From positions 1 to 39,700 of the forward strand of contig CAZKMM010000006.1 in the NCBI GenBank assembly GCA_964553915.1: a stretch of 39,700 nucleotides of DNA. Reading direction: 5' to 3'. The stretch comes from CAZKMM01 sp964553915 (lineage in GTDB: Bacteria; RBG-13-61-14; DRUE01). Positions within the stretch are counted from its first letter, which is position 1; each line of letters begins with the position of its first letter. Positions 24,621 through 32,393 of this stretch are shown here, in pieces. The translations under genes were made by a program, and so were the position numbers. The notes beneath the pieces are model-generated. The model worked only from the letters and a program-made list of their open reading frames with translations. It made no database searches and was not told the DNA's origin.

Positions 24621-25465
24621 AGCTGATTTTCTCCCACTACCACCAGCACCTCCTCCAGATGCTGGAAATCCACACTCGGTTTAACCCAGCCCTGAGGAGA
24701 GACCCAGAAAGGATTGGTTTCTATGCTCTGAATCACTCCCACCAGAATTCCCGGGGGGAAAATCTGGCTTAAGCCACTGGTGATGACCCGGTCGCCTTTT
24801 TCCAGCTGGGTTTCCGGAGAGAGGTATTTGAAAAGGAGTCGGTCGGTTTTCCCGGTGCCCTGAATAATTCCCCGGTCTCTGGTTCTCTGCACCAGGGCAC
24901 TCACCCGGCTGGTGGGGTCAGTAATTAAAAGCACCGATGCCTGGGTAAAGGTAAGGGGTTTTCCGGGCTCGTCAATTATCTGTCCTACCAGTCCCTGGGG
25001 GCAGATTACCGCCTGCCCTTTTTTAATTCCATCAGCTTTTCCTTTATCAATGATGATGGTTTTAGCAAAACTGGAGAAATCCCAGCCAATTACTTTAGCA
25101 GGAATGGTTTGAAAATCCAGATGATTTTTAAAATTAAGAAGCTTTTTCAGACGGAGATTTTCCAGAGCCTGTTCCCGAAGCATCTGATTTTCCATCTCCA
25201 GCATTGCCAGTTTTTTCTGGAGAATAAGATTTTTATTTTCCAGGTCCACCAGATAGAAATATTTTTTCCAGAGCCGGCGAAATTTTGAGCTCAGATAAGA
25301 ATATGCCCGAGCCGGGGCGCCAGCTATTTCTAAAACCGCCCGAGAGAAAATACTCGGCGATTGCTCTGCTCCCTGATAGGATTGAACTGAAAGTAAAATC
25401 AAACTAAAAAGCCAGAGAATTATAGGAATTAGTAAATGCCGATAGCGGGAAAGAATGCTGGACAT
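24617..25465 (-). CDS. mreC: Rod shape-determining protein MreC
   Basis: MreC bridges cytoplasmic MreB and periplasmic PBP2. It shows a transmembrane helix at about 10-27, a coiled coil at about 70-110 (DLENKNLILQKKLAMLEMENQ region), and the beta-rich domain: AKVIGWDFSSFAKTIIIDKGKADGIKKGQAVI, VLLITDPTSRVSALVQRTRDRGIIQGTG and GDRVITSGLSQIFPPGILVG. All are typical, and the 282-residue length is normal. It lies 17 nt after mreB with no obvious Shine-Dalgarno. Confidence 0.95.
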   Translation of the reverse strand: MSSILSRYRHLLIPIILWLFSLILLSVQSYQGAEQSPSIFSRAVLEIAGAPARAYSYLSSKFRRLWKKYFYLVDLENKNLILQKKLAMLEMENQMLREQALENLRLKKLLNFKNHLDFQTIPAKVIGWDFSSFAKTIIIDKGKADGIKKGQAVICPQGLVGQIIDEPGKPLTFTQASVLLITDPTSRVSALVQRTRDRGIIQGTGKTDRLLFKYLSPETQLEKGDRVITSGLSQIFPPGILVGVIQSIETNPFWVSPQGWVKPSVDFQHLEEVLVVVGENQL

Positions 25466-25482
25466 CGCATTTTTAATCCGGT

Positions 25483-26517
25483 TTATTCAATTTCAATCTC
25501 TTTAAGGAGCTCTTCATCATCCAATACCTTCCCGGCTCCCAGAGCCACACAGCTGACCGGATCTTCTGCTCTCATTACCGGCAGACCGGTTGCTTCCCGA
25601 AGGAGCAGGTCAATATTTTTCAAAAGCGAGCCCCCACCAGCCAGGACAATCCCCCGGTCAACAATATCGCTGGAAAGCTCCGGAGGAGTTTTTTCCAGAG
25701 CGATTCTTACCGCATCAACAATGGCATTGATCGGCTCGGTGAGCGCTTCTCTTACTTCTTCCGAAGTAAGCTCTATGGTTTTGGGAATTCCACTCACCAG
25801 GTCCCTTCCTTTAACCTCTATTTTCTTTTCTTCTTCCAGAGGATATGCATTGCCTATGGTAGTCTTAATTTTTTCTGCGGTCTGCTCTCCAATTAATAGG
25901 TTATATTTCCGCTTGACATATTGGACAATTGCCTCATCCATTTTATCTCCAGCAATCCGGACTGATTCGCTCAAGACAATTCCTGCCAGGCTGATTACCG
26001 CCACCTCGGTGGTGCCTCCGCCAATATCCACAATCATATTTCCCCCTGCTTCCCGAATTGGCAGTCCGGCTCCAATGGCAGCCGCCATTGGCTCCTCTAT
26101 TAAATGAACCTTTCTTGCCCCAGCAGATTTTGCACTATCCCGCACCGCTCTTTTTTCCACTTCGGTAATTCCGAACGGCACACAAATGATAATTCTGGGA
26201 GGGATGGTTCTTCTCCGGTTCGCCTTGATAATAAAATAATTGAGCATTTGACCTGTGATTTCAAAATCCGCAATCACTCCGTCTTTCATAGGTCGAATTG
26301 CCCGGATGCTTCCCGGGGTTTTACCCAGCATCTGCTTGGCTTCTCCTCCCACTGCCAGAACTTCATCCCGGTTGGTTCTGGGGTTGCGATGCACTGCTAC
26401 CACTGATGGTTCATTAATTACAATTCCTTGATTGCGGACATAAACCAGGGTATTGGCGGTTCCCAGGTCTATTGCCAGGTCGTTGGAGAAGAAACGAAAC
26501 AGTGAACTTAACGCCAT
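25483..26517 (-). CDS. mreB: Rod shape-determining protein MreB (bacterial actin)
   Basis: MreB polymerises under the inner membrane and positions the elongation machinery. Actin-fold motifs are clear: phosphate 1 AIDLGTANTLVYV, connect 1 DFEITGQML, phosphate 2 MIVDIGGGTTEVAVISL and the adenosine loop GIVLAGGGSLLKNID. The 344-residue length is exact for the family, and the N-terminus (MALSSLFRFFSNDL) has the amphipathic character used for membrane binding. A GAGGAG Shine-Dalgarno lies 6 nt before the ATG. It heads the shape operon. Confidence 0.97.
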   Translation of the reverse strand: MALSSLFRFFSNDLAIDLGTANTLVYVRNQGIVINEPSVVAVHRNPRTNRDEVLAVGGEAKQMLGKTPGSIRAIRPMKDGVIADFEITGQMLNYFIIKANRRRTIPPRIIICVPFGITEVEKRAVRDSAKSAGARKVHLIEEPMAAAIGAGLPIREAGGNMIVDIGGGTTEVAVISLAGIVLSESVRIAGDKMDEAIVQYVKRKYNLLIGEQTAEKIKTTIGNAYPLEEEKKIEVKGRDLVSGIPKTIELTSEEVREALTEPINAIVDAVRIALEKTPPELSSDIVDRGIVLAGGGSLLKNIDLLLREATGLPVMRAEDPVSCVALGAGKVLDDEELLKEIEIE

Positions 26518-26541
26518 CCTTGGCTCCTCGTTTTTGATTTA

Positions 26542-26569
26542 AGTTTATCAGATTTTTTTATTTTAACAA
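26542..26569 (-). promoter_or_regulatory. Promoter of the mreB operon
   Basis: On the minus strand TTGTTA (26564-26569), 16 bp of AT-rich spacer, TAAACT (26542-26547). The 24-nt interval to the ATG holds the GAGGAG site. This is the only gap before the seven genes mreB to MFS. Confidence 0.55.
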
Positions 26570-26584
26570 GAGGATTTTGGGAAT

Positions 26585-27619
26585 TTAATCAAATTGTTTC
26601 AGAATTTGATAATAAGCGTTTCTCTGGACCGGAATAAATCCCGCAGATTTAATCTGGCGGATAATTTCCTTTTTGCTCATCCGGAAGTGCGCCCCAGCAC
26701 TTCGCACCACATTCTCTTCCAGCATTGTGCTTCCAAAATCATTAGCACCAAAAAACAGGGCGGTCTGGGCAATCTTATCTCCCTGAGTTACCCAGCTTGC
26801 CTGGAGGTTGATAAAATTATCCAAAACCAGCCGGGAAATTGCTAAAATCCTTAAATACCGAACTCCTCCAGCAGGTAAAATATGTTCCAGCCCGGTATTT
26901 TTGGGCTGAAAGCTCCAGGGAATAAAAGCAATAAATCCAGCGGTGCGGTCTTGAAGCTGGCGGAGAAGGAGCAGGTGCTCAATGATTTCTTCATCGGTTT
27001 CAATGGAGCCGAACATCATTGTCGCACTGGTTTTAATTCCAAGCTGGTGAGCGGTTTCCATTACCTCCAGCCATCCCTGAGCCGAGACTTTTCTCGGGCT
27101 GAGCTGAGAGCGAAATCTCTCGGAGAGAATTTCCGCCCCTCCCCCGGGAATGGTATCCAGCCCGGCAGATTTGAGCCTTTTTAAAACTTCTTTTAGGCTC
27201 AGGCTCTCTTTTTGAGCAAGGAAGAAGATTTCTGGTGGAGAGAGTCCGTGGATATGGATGGGGTAATTTTTTTTGATTTCCTTAAAGAGCTCTTCAAACC
27301 ATTTTAAATCAAGCTCTGGGTTCAATCCGCCTTGAAGAAGAATCTGGGTTCCGCCCTGGCTAAGCAGTTCTTCAATTTTGGAAAAAATTTCCTCATAACT
27401 TAATAAATAACCTTCCGAATCTCCCGGGGGGCGGTAAAAGGCGCAGAACTTACAGCCAGAGATACAGATATTGGTATAGTTGATATTCCGGTCAATTACG
27501 AAGCTGACCAGGGGCTGGGGATGAAGCTCCCAGCGGATTTTATTTGCCCGTTCCCCCAGCTCCAGCAGGCTGGCGTTTTGAAACAGCTTTAGCGCCTCTG
27601 GTTTTTCTATTCTTGCCAT
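26585..27619 (-). CDS. mqnC: Cyclic dehypoxanthinyl futalosine synthase MqnC
   Basis: MqnC is a radical-SAM enzyme that cyclises dehypoxanthine futalosine in the futalosine route to menaquinone. The cluster motif is C52-x3-C56-x2-C59 (CISGCKFC), preceded by VSFVIDRNINYTNI; PGGGAEIL, LGIKTSATMMFGS, GFIAFIPWSFQP and FGANDFGSTMLEENVVRSAG are characteristic. The 344-residue length fits. It overlaps mqnE by 13 bp. MqnA, MqnB and MqnD are not in this window. Confidence 0.93.
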   Translation of the reverse strand: MARIEKPEALKLFQNASLLELGERANKIRWELHPQPLVSFVIDRNINYTNICISGCKFCAFYRPPGDSEGYLLSYEEIFSKIEELLSQGGTQILLQGGLNPELDLKWFEELFKEIKKNYPIHIHGLSPPEIFFLAQKESLSLKEVLKRLKSAGLDTIPGGGAEILSERFRSQLSPRKVSAQGWLEVMETAHQLGIKTSATMMFGSIETDEEIIEHLLLLRQLQDRTAGFIAFIPWSFQPKNTGLEHILPAGGVRYLRILAISRLVLDNFINLQASWVTQGDKIAQTALFFGANDFGSTMLEENVVRSAGAHFRMSKKEIIRQIKSAGFIPVQRNAYYQILKQFD

Positions 27620-28677
27620 ATCCTTTTAACCCGATACCAGGTATCTCTTTCCACCGGAACTCTTCCTGCTTCCTGAATCAAATCAACCAGCTCTTCTTTT
27701 TTCAATGCCTCTGGAGTTTTTGCTCCTGCCATATGGGTAATTTTTTCCTGCTCCACAGTGCCGTCCAGGTCATCTGCCCCGAACCAGAGGGATACCTGTG
27801 CCAGCTTTTCTCCGAGCATAATCCAGAAGGCTTTAATATGAGGGAAATTATCCAGATAAATTCTGCTCACCGCAATGGTTTTTAAATCATCTATCCCGGT
27901 GGTGTAGTAGGGATGGTCAATTCGGGTGTTCTCGGGATGAAAGGCAAGGGGAACAAAAGCAGAAAAGCCTTGGGTCTGGTCCTGGAGCTTTCGGAGTTTT
28001 TCTAAATGGTCAATTCGGTGCCAGTATTTTTCTAAATGTCCGTAAAGCATTGTCGCGTTTGATGGGATGCCTGCCTGATGCAGGGCTTGATGAACTTCAA
28101 GCCATCTTTCTCCAGAGATTTTTTCCGGACAGATTTTCTGACGAACCTCAGGATGAAAAATCTCTGCTCCCCCTCCAGGAACCGCATCCAGACCAGCTTT
28201 TTTCAGCTCCCGGATTACCTCATCCAGACCCAGCCCGCTGATTTGACAGAGATGGTCAATCTCAACCGCGGTATATGCCTGAAGTAAGGTATCAGGACGA
28301 AGTTTTTTTAGCCGACGGAGAATTTCCAGGTAGTAGTTAAAATCCCAATTAGGATGAAGCCCGCCGACAATATGGAATTCATAAACCTCCGGGCTATTCT
28401 CGGCGATTTTTTCTATTTCTTCTAAAGAGAGCTCAAAGCCGTGAGGGTCGCCAAAGCTGGCACTAAAAGCACAGAACCGACATCGGTTCTTGCAGTAATT
28501 GGTAGGGTTGATATGATAATTAACATTAAAAAAAACCCTGCTTCCCCAGAGTCTTTCTTTTACCAGATTTGCTAATTTGCCCAGCCAGATAAGGTCCTTT
28601 TGCTCAAAAAGATAAACTCCTTCTTCAAAATTAATTCTCTCACCGGCTTTAATTTTTTCTTCTATTTTTTGTTTCAT
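27607..28677 (-). CDS. mqnE: Aminofutalosine synthase MqnE
   Basis: MqnE is a radical-SAM enzyme that joins 3-[(1-carboxyvinyl)oxy]benzoate to SAM-derived adenosyl to form aminofutalosine, upstream of MqnC in the futalosine pathway. The cluster cysteines are C62, C66 and C69 (YCKNRCRFC) after NVNYHINPTN. FHIVGGLHPNWDFNYY, PGGGAEIFHPEVRQKICP, GIPSNATMLYGH and FGADDLDGTVEQEKITHMAGA separate it from its paralogue MqnC. The 356-residue length is typical. The ATG sits 7 nt after a -10 box and lacks a Shine-Dalgarno. Confidence 0.93.
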   Translation of the reverse strand: MKQKIEEKIKAGERINFEEGVYLFEQKDLIWLGKLANLVKERLWGSRVFFNVNYHINPTNYCKNRCRFCAFSASFGDPHGFELSLEEIEKIAENSPEVYEFHIVGGLHPNWDFNYYLEILRRLKKLRPDTLLQAYTAVEIDHLCQISGLGLDEVIRELKKAGLDAVPGGGAEIFHPEVRQKICPEKISGERWLEVHQALHQAGIPSNATMLYGHLEKYWHRIDHLEKLRKLQDQTQGFSAFVPLAFHPENTRIDHPYYTTGIDDLKTIAVSRIYLDNFPHIKAFWIMLGEKLAQVSLWFGADDLDGTVEQEKITHMAGAKTPEALKKEELVDLIQEAGRVPVERDTWYRVKRIWQE

Positions 28678-28684
28678 TGTTTTT

Positions 28685-28713
28685 AAGATAGATTTTTCTC
28701 AGGGAGAGTTCAA
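28685..28713 (-). promoter_or_regulatory. Promoter of mqnE-mqnC, predicted leaderless
   Basis: On the minus strand TTGAAC (28708-28713), 17 bp, TATCTT (28685-28690), then 7 nt to the mqnE ATG. Transcription should start at or one nt before the start codon. Confidence 0.6.
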
Positions 28714-28753
28714 ACCACTAGCCACTGCGAGCAGGCAAATTCGGGCTGGGAGA

Positions 28754-29413
28754 TTAAAACATATTTTTATATTTATCTATTTCTTTTTTATCTTGGGCAC
28801 TTCCTTTAGCTTCTTTTTCCATTTCCGCAAAGATTTTTTCCCGGTTTTGCATAATCAATTCCAGATGCATCACGCTGGTAATCAGGCGTTTGGCAGTGAT
28901 AAATATCACCGCATCAAACAGTCGGGAGAGGAAACGGACCGCTTTTTTAAGCTGGTCAGAAGTTAATTCTGGAAGCTGGTGATATGCCAGGTCAAATTTT
29001 TTCGGGTCTAATTTTTGACGAAGGGCAATCATTTCCAGGCGGGCGGGTTCTATTCCCTGGTCCTGATAGGGTCCCACTATTGCCCGTCCCAGCTGTTCAA
29101 ATTGATATTGAAGTGGAAAGACCGTGTATTTCATTCCGCAGGCAGATTGAATTTGCAAAGCACTGCTTCCGGAAATGATTTGAGAAAGAAGCTTGTCCTT
29201 TACAGTCTGGCAGAGAGTTTCTCCTTCATCAGAAGAATTAATCAGAGAACAGAATGGCGGCTCTTTCCCACAGCTGAGCAGTTCTTTTCCTTTATTGGTA
29301 TAAATTTTGATTTGCAATCCCAGAAGCTCAGAAAGGGAGTTAAATAATTCCTTGGTGTTTGCTAAATCCAGAAGTTCATCCAGGTCAAATTTTCTGCCTA
29401 ATTCTTCTATCAT
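28754..29413 (-). CDS. PocR-domain sensor protein
   Basis: Residues 14-160 match the PocR ligand-binding (PAS-like) domain: a helix leading to LSELLGLQIKIYTNKGKEL, then FCSLIN (C55), LCQTV (C68), and SACGMKYTVFPLQYQFEQLGRAIVGPY (C92). The three cysteines occupy the positions usual for this domain. A helical tail follows (about 160-219), partly charged and possibly coiled coil, with no kinase, DNA-binding or diguanylate-cyclase output domain. The start overlaps the stop of the MglA-type GTPase gene (ATGA). A sensor that modulates the GTPase is the natural reading, but this is inference from context. Confidence 0.75.
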   Translation of the reverse strand: MIEELGRKFDLDELLDLANTKELFNSLSELLGLQIKIYTNKGKELLSCGKEPPFCSLINSSDEGETLCQTVKDKLLSQIISGSSALQIQSACGMKYTVFPLQYQFEQLGRAIVGPYQDQGIEPARLEMIALRQKLDPKKFDLAYHQLPELTSDQLKKAVRFLSRLFDAVIFITAKRLITSVMHLELIMQNREKIFAEMEKEAKGSAQDKKEIDKYKNMF

Positions 29414-30126
29414 TTGATCAGGTCTTTTGCCTCTCCGCTGGTTACCAGATAGGGTTTTAAATCAATGGCACTTTTGATTCGCTCGCTTTTTAGCTGGTTA
29501 ATAAAATCTTCCGGGTCAAATTGAAATTTGCGGTTGAAATCATATTTCTGGTCAATGGATTTAAAAGCCATTTTTAAAATGGCTTCAAAGGTTTCAAAAA
29601 CCCCTTTTCCTTTAGTGGCAATGGATAAAAATGTAGGAAAACGGGTGGGTCCCCAGTCCCTTCTGATTTCCTCTACTGGTTTGATGTTTTCCAGGTCTCT
29701 TTTGTTGAATTGAATGACGATGGGGAGGGTGTTGAAATCTATATTGTTAACCTTCAGGTTCTCCTTCAGGTTTTTGAAGCTCAGGGAATTGCTCAAAGCC
29801 TGAGAGCGCTGACTGTCTGCGACAAATACTACCGCATCTGCGCCGGCTAAAACTGCTCTACGGGTCTCATTATGAATTACCTGTCCGGGAACCGTAAAGA
29901 GCTTAACCTTAACCCGCAGACCGCTCGGGGTTTGATATTGCAAAGGAAGAAGGTCAAAAAACAGGGTGCGGTCCAGATGGGTTTCCAGGCTCATCAGTTT
30001 TCCCCGATGTCTGGGCTCAAGCATCAAATGAAGGGATTGGAGATTGGTAGTTTTTCCGCTCAAAGCCGGACCATAATAGACAATCTTGACCGCCACTTCC
30101 CGGTGTTCTAGATTCATCTGCACCAT
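29410..30126 (-). CDS. MglA-type Ras-like small GTPase
   Basis: This protein belongs to the bacterial MglA/gliding-motility GTPase family that controls cell polarity in Myxococcus. The P-loop is GPALSGKTTNL, the switch II region reads LFTVPGQVIHNETRR (the usual MglA form, without the DxxG aspartate), and the guanine motif is NKRD. The normal MglA body of about 195 residues is followed by a 40-residue tail (FDPEDFINQLKSERIK region). The ATG at 30126 is chosen as closest to the usual start; an in-frame TTG at 30150 and ATG at 30117 also exist, none with a Shine-Dalgarno. No MglB/roadblock GAP gene is visible nearby. Confidence 0.9.
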   Translation of the reverse strand: MVQMNLEHREVAVKIVYYGPALSGKTTNLQSLHLMLEPRHRGKLMSLETHLDRTLFFDLLPLQYQTPSGLRVKVKLFTVPGQVIHNETRRAVLAGADAVVFVADSQRSQALSNSLSFKNLKENLKVNNIDFNTLPIVIQFNKRDLENIKPVEEIRRDWGPTRFPTFLSIATKGKGVFETFEAILKMAFKSIDQKYDFNRKFQFDPEDFINQLKSERIKSAIDLKPYLVTSGEAKDLIK

Positions 30127-30175
30127 TTTTCTATGTATATAATAAACCAAATCAAAAGAAATTGAAAATGTAGAT

Positions 30176-30715
30176 TTAAAATTTTTTCAGGAGAATTTCT
30201 AACTGAACTTTTAGCTCTTTTTTGATATTTGCGATTTTTTCCCGGCTGACTTTATATATTACCACATCAGGTCTCCTTTTTATTTGCTCCGCAAAGGGAT
30301 GAGATTTTTGAAGGATTGTAGCCAGGAGCGGTTTAGGGGAATCCAGGGCTTTTATCACCAGTTTTTGGAACAAGTCAGAGAAAAGCTCCATCTTTCCAAT
30401 CTCATCTATTACCACCAATTCCGCATCGGATAAAGCCCGCTCCAGAGCCGGAAGGGCAATTTTTTCAAATCCGGCTAAATTTACCCGATATTTCCCCACC
30501 CGAAGATGGGAGGGAAAGTTTATGGAAGCGAGCAGTTCTTGATTACCTTTTAAGTCTTGGATCAGAAATCCCACTCTGCTTCCCTTTTCCCTTATTTCTC
30601 TGGTGATGAATCCATCTGCAGAAACCTCCAGCTCGGAGATAAGTTTTTCTAGCAGGGTGGTCTTACCGCTTCCCGGAGCACCGGTGAGCAAGAAATTTTT
30701 TTCTTTAACTTGCAT
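30176..30715 (-). CDS. THEP1-type nucleoside triphosphatase
   Basis: THEP1 proteins are small P-loop NTPases that hydrolyse NTPs broadly and have kinase-like folds. Walker A is TGAPGSGKTTLLEKL, Walker B is LVVIDEIGKMEL, and the intervening GFITREIREKGSRVGFLI and the Leu/Arg-rich PSHLRVGKYRV are characteristic. The 179-residue length matches. The biological role of THEP1 is unsettled, with RNA-related proposals in the literature. It lies just upstream of the MglA gene with a 49-nt gap to the chosen MglA start, so co-transcription is possible. No Shine-Dalgarno is visible. Confidence 0.9.
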   Translation of the reverse strand: MQVKEKNFLLTGAPGSGKTTLLEKLISELEVSADGFITREIREKGSRVGFLIQDLKGNQELLASINFPSHLRVGKYRVNLAGFEKIALPALERALSDAELVVIDEIGKMELFSDLFQKLVIKALDSPKPLLATILQKSHPFAEQIKRRPDVVIYKVSREKIANIKKELKVQLEILLKKF

Positions 30716-30736
30716 TTTTTTTGAATTTATAGCAAA

Positions 30737-30745
30737 ATTATATCA
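30737..30745 (-). promoter_or_regulatory. Extended -10 promoter of the THEP1 gene
   Basis: On the minus strand TGA (30743-30745) directly precedes a perfect TATAAT (30737-30742), an extended -10 element (TGnTATAAT). The -35 match is poor, as expected for that class. The leader is about 14 nt. Confidence 0.5.
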
Positions 30746-30774
30746 AACTTCCACTCAAGCCAAGGAGAGAGGGA

Positions 30775-31029
30775 ATGGAAAAAAAGGAAATTGGCAAAAT
30801 TACTCATTATTTTGGGAAAATTGGGGTGGCAGCAATTCGGCTATCTGACCAGTTAAAGGTAGGAGACCGGATTTCCATAGAAGGGGCTCATACTAATTTT
30901 GAGCAGGTGGTGGATTCTATCCAGATTGAACATCAGGCAATTCAGGTGGCAGATGCAGGGGATGAGGTGGGGGTGAAGGTGCAAGACCGGGTGCGAGAGG
31001 GAGATACAGTTTATAAGATTATTGAATAA
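30775..31029 (+). CDS. Small translation elongation factor-like (EF-Tu domain 2-type) protein
   Basis: This 84-residue protein resembles a lone EF-Tu-type beta-barrel: ITHYFGKIGVAAIRLSDQLKVGDRISIEG, then VDSIQIEHQAIQVADAGDEVGVKVQDRVREGDTVYKI, the way domain 2 of EF-Tu and IF2 is organised. Similar stand-alone proteins of about 85 aa are annotated widely in bacteria and archaea without known function. AAGGAGAG lies before the ATG. It is divergent from the THEP1 gene and precedes the sigma factor gene by 146 bp. Confidence 0.82.
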   Translation: MEKKEIGKITHYFGKIGVAAIRLSDQLKVGDRISIEGAHTNFEQVVDSIQIEHQAIQVADAGDEVGVKVQDRVREGDTVYKIIE

Positions 31030-31104
31030 TCATTCATTTAGATTCAGGTTTATAGGACTCGCCCCCTTGTTTTTTCAAATTTAATGCTTAAAAAATAAAT
31101 AGAA

Positions 31105-31159
31105 AAATCGGGATTTTTTGAAACCAAATCAGTAATTTTTGCATCTAAATTCCCGATTT
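31105..31159. repeat. 9-bp inverted repeat upstream of the sigma factor gene
   Basis: AAATCGGGA (31105-31113) and its perfect reverse complement TCCCGATTT (31151-31159) are separated by 37 bp, with the right arm 16 bp from the sigma-factor ATG. The right arm touches a possible -10 sequence TATAAA (31159-31164). It could be a paired operator or an RNA stem; no T-tract follows, so it is not an intrinsic terminator. Confidence 0.55.
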
Positions 31160-31175
31160 ATAAAGAGAAGAAAAA

Positions 31176-32393
31176 ATGCGCAGAGGAGTAAATAAAATAG
31201 AGTCTGAGGTTCCTCAGGAGGTCATCCAGGAACTTCAGGAAATATTTGATGAAGAAATAGAGAAGCAGGAATCTGCTCCTCAGGGGGAGGTTTTGACCGA
31301 ACAGGAAGAAAAGCGGGAAAGTCTTTTCGAGCAGAAACCCTCCCAGGACCTGCTCTCCCTTTATCTCCAGGAGATGGATGAGCGAAGTCTGTTTACTCCA
31401 GAGGAGGAGGTGGAAAAAGCCCGTCAGGTGCAGGAGCTGAGAGACCGGCTCTGGGGAATTATTGAAAGTCTTTCTTTTGTAGATGCCAGCAAGTATCCAG
31501 AGTATTCTGATATCCTGATTAAGGAAGTGATTGAAAGGATGAGAGACTGGCTGGATGACCTTAGATATAAAAGACGGAGTGAATATTCCATCCGTAAAGA
31601 AAGTGGACTGACCAAAAAACAACTCCGAAAACTCTATAATGAGATTGTAGAGCTGAAAAGAAAATTAGATGAGAAAAGAAATGAGTTCGTAGAGGCAAAT
31701 CTCCGTCTGGTGGTGAAGATTGCCAACCGCTACCGGAATCAGGTGGTGAGCGTGGCGGATTTAATTCAGGAGGGTAATCTGGGTTTGATCCGGGCGGTGG
31801 AAAAGTTTGACTGGAGAAAAGGGTTTAAGTTTTCCAGTTATGCGACCTGGTGGATTCATCAGGCGATTATTCGGGCGCTGGCAGAAAAAAGCAAGCTGAT
31901 TAAAGTGCCGGTTTATCTGACAGAGAAGATTCGTCGCCTGGATAGGACAACTCGGAATCTGGCGCAGGAACTGGATAAGGAGCCCAATGTGGAGGAGCTG
32001 GCTCAGGAGATGGAAATGGAGCCAGAGGAGATTTTAAATCTGCTCAGAATTGCCAAGGAGCCGGTTTCTCTGGAAGGTCAGCTCGGGGATATGGAGGAGG
32101 TTTCTTTAGGAGACCTGATTGAAGACCAGAGTTCTCCCCGGGCTGATGAATATACTGCCCAGAGAGACCTGGTGGAGCATTTAGAGGAAGCATTGAAAAA
32201 ACTCTCTCCCAGAGAAGAGAAAGTGCTCCGGCTCCGCTATGGTCTGGGCGGAGAAGAGGTCAAAACTCTGGAAGAAATTGGCAATATGTTCGGAGTTTCC
32301 CGGGAGCGAGTCCGCCAGATAGAGCAGAAGGGTCTTCGTAAGCTCCGCCATCCTTCCCGTTCCAAGGTTCTGAGGAGCTTTTTCAAGAATTAA
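31176..32393 (+). CDS. rpoD: Primary-type RNA polymerase sigma-70 factor
   Basis: The 405-residue protein lacks region 1.1 beyond a short acidic N-terminus. Region 1.2 is DLLSLYLQEMDERSLFTPEEEV (59-80), region 2.1-2.4 runs about 170-255 (NLRLVVKIANRYR, LIQEGNLGLIRAVEKFDW, FKFSSYATWWIHQAI), region 3 follows, and region 4.2 is TLEEIGNMFGVSRERVRQIEQKGLRKLRHPSRS, nearly identical to E. coli RpoD to the end. W225/W226 and Q229, used in -10 recognition and melting, are conserved, while the E. coli R436 and T440 positions are H228 and I232. AGAGAAG precedes the ATG. A group 2 paralogue cannot be excluded. Confidence 0.92.
   Translation: MRRGVNKIESEVPQEVIQELQEIFDEEIEKQESAPQGEVLTEQEEKRESLFEQKPSQDLLSLYLQEMDERSLFTPEEEVEKARQVQELRDRLWGIIESLSFVDASKYPEYSDILIKEVIERMRDWLDDLRYKRRSEYSIRKESGLTKKQLRKLYNEIVELKRKLDEKRNEFVEANLRLVVKIANRYRNQVVSVADLIQEGNLGLIRAVEKFDWRKGFKFSSYATWWIHQAIIRALAEKSKLIKVPVYLTEKIRRLDRTTRNLAQELDKEPNVEELAQEMEMEPEEILNLLRIAKEPVSLEGQLGDMEEVSLGDLIEDQSSPRADEYTAQRDLVEHLEEALKKLSPREEKVLRLRYGLGGEEVKTLEEIGNMFGVSRERVRQIEQKGLRKLRHPSRSKVLRSFFKN

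Noticed and set aside
25436..26107. 223-codon open frame antisense to mreB
   Set aside because: Ser/Arg-rich composition typical of a reading-frame shadow of a strongly conserved gene.
31158..31622. 154-codon open frame antisense to the sigma factor gene
   Set aside because: Phe/Leu-rich shadow of charged sigma-factor codons, with no ribosome-binding site.
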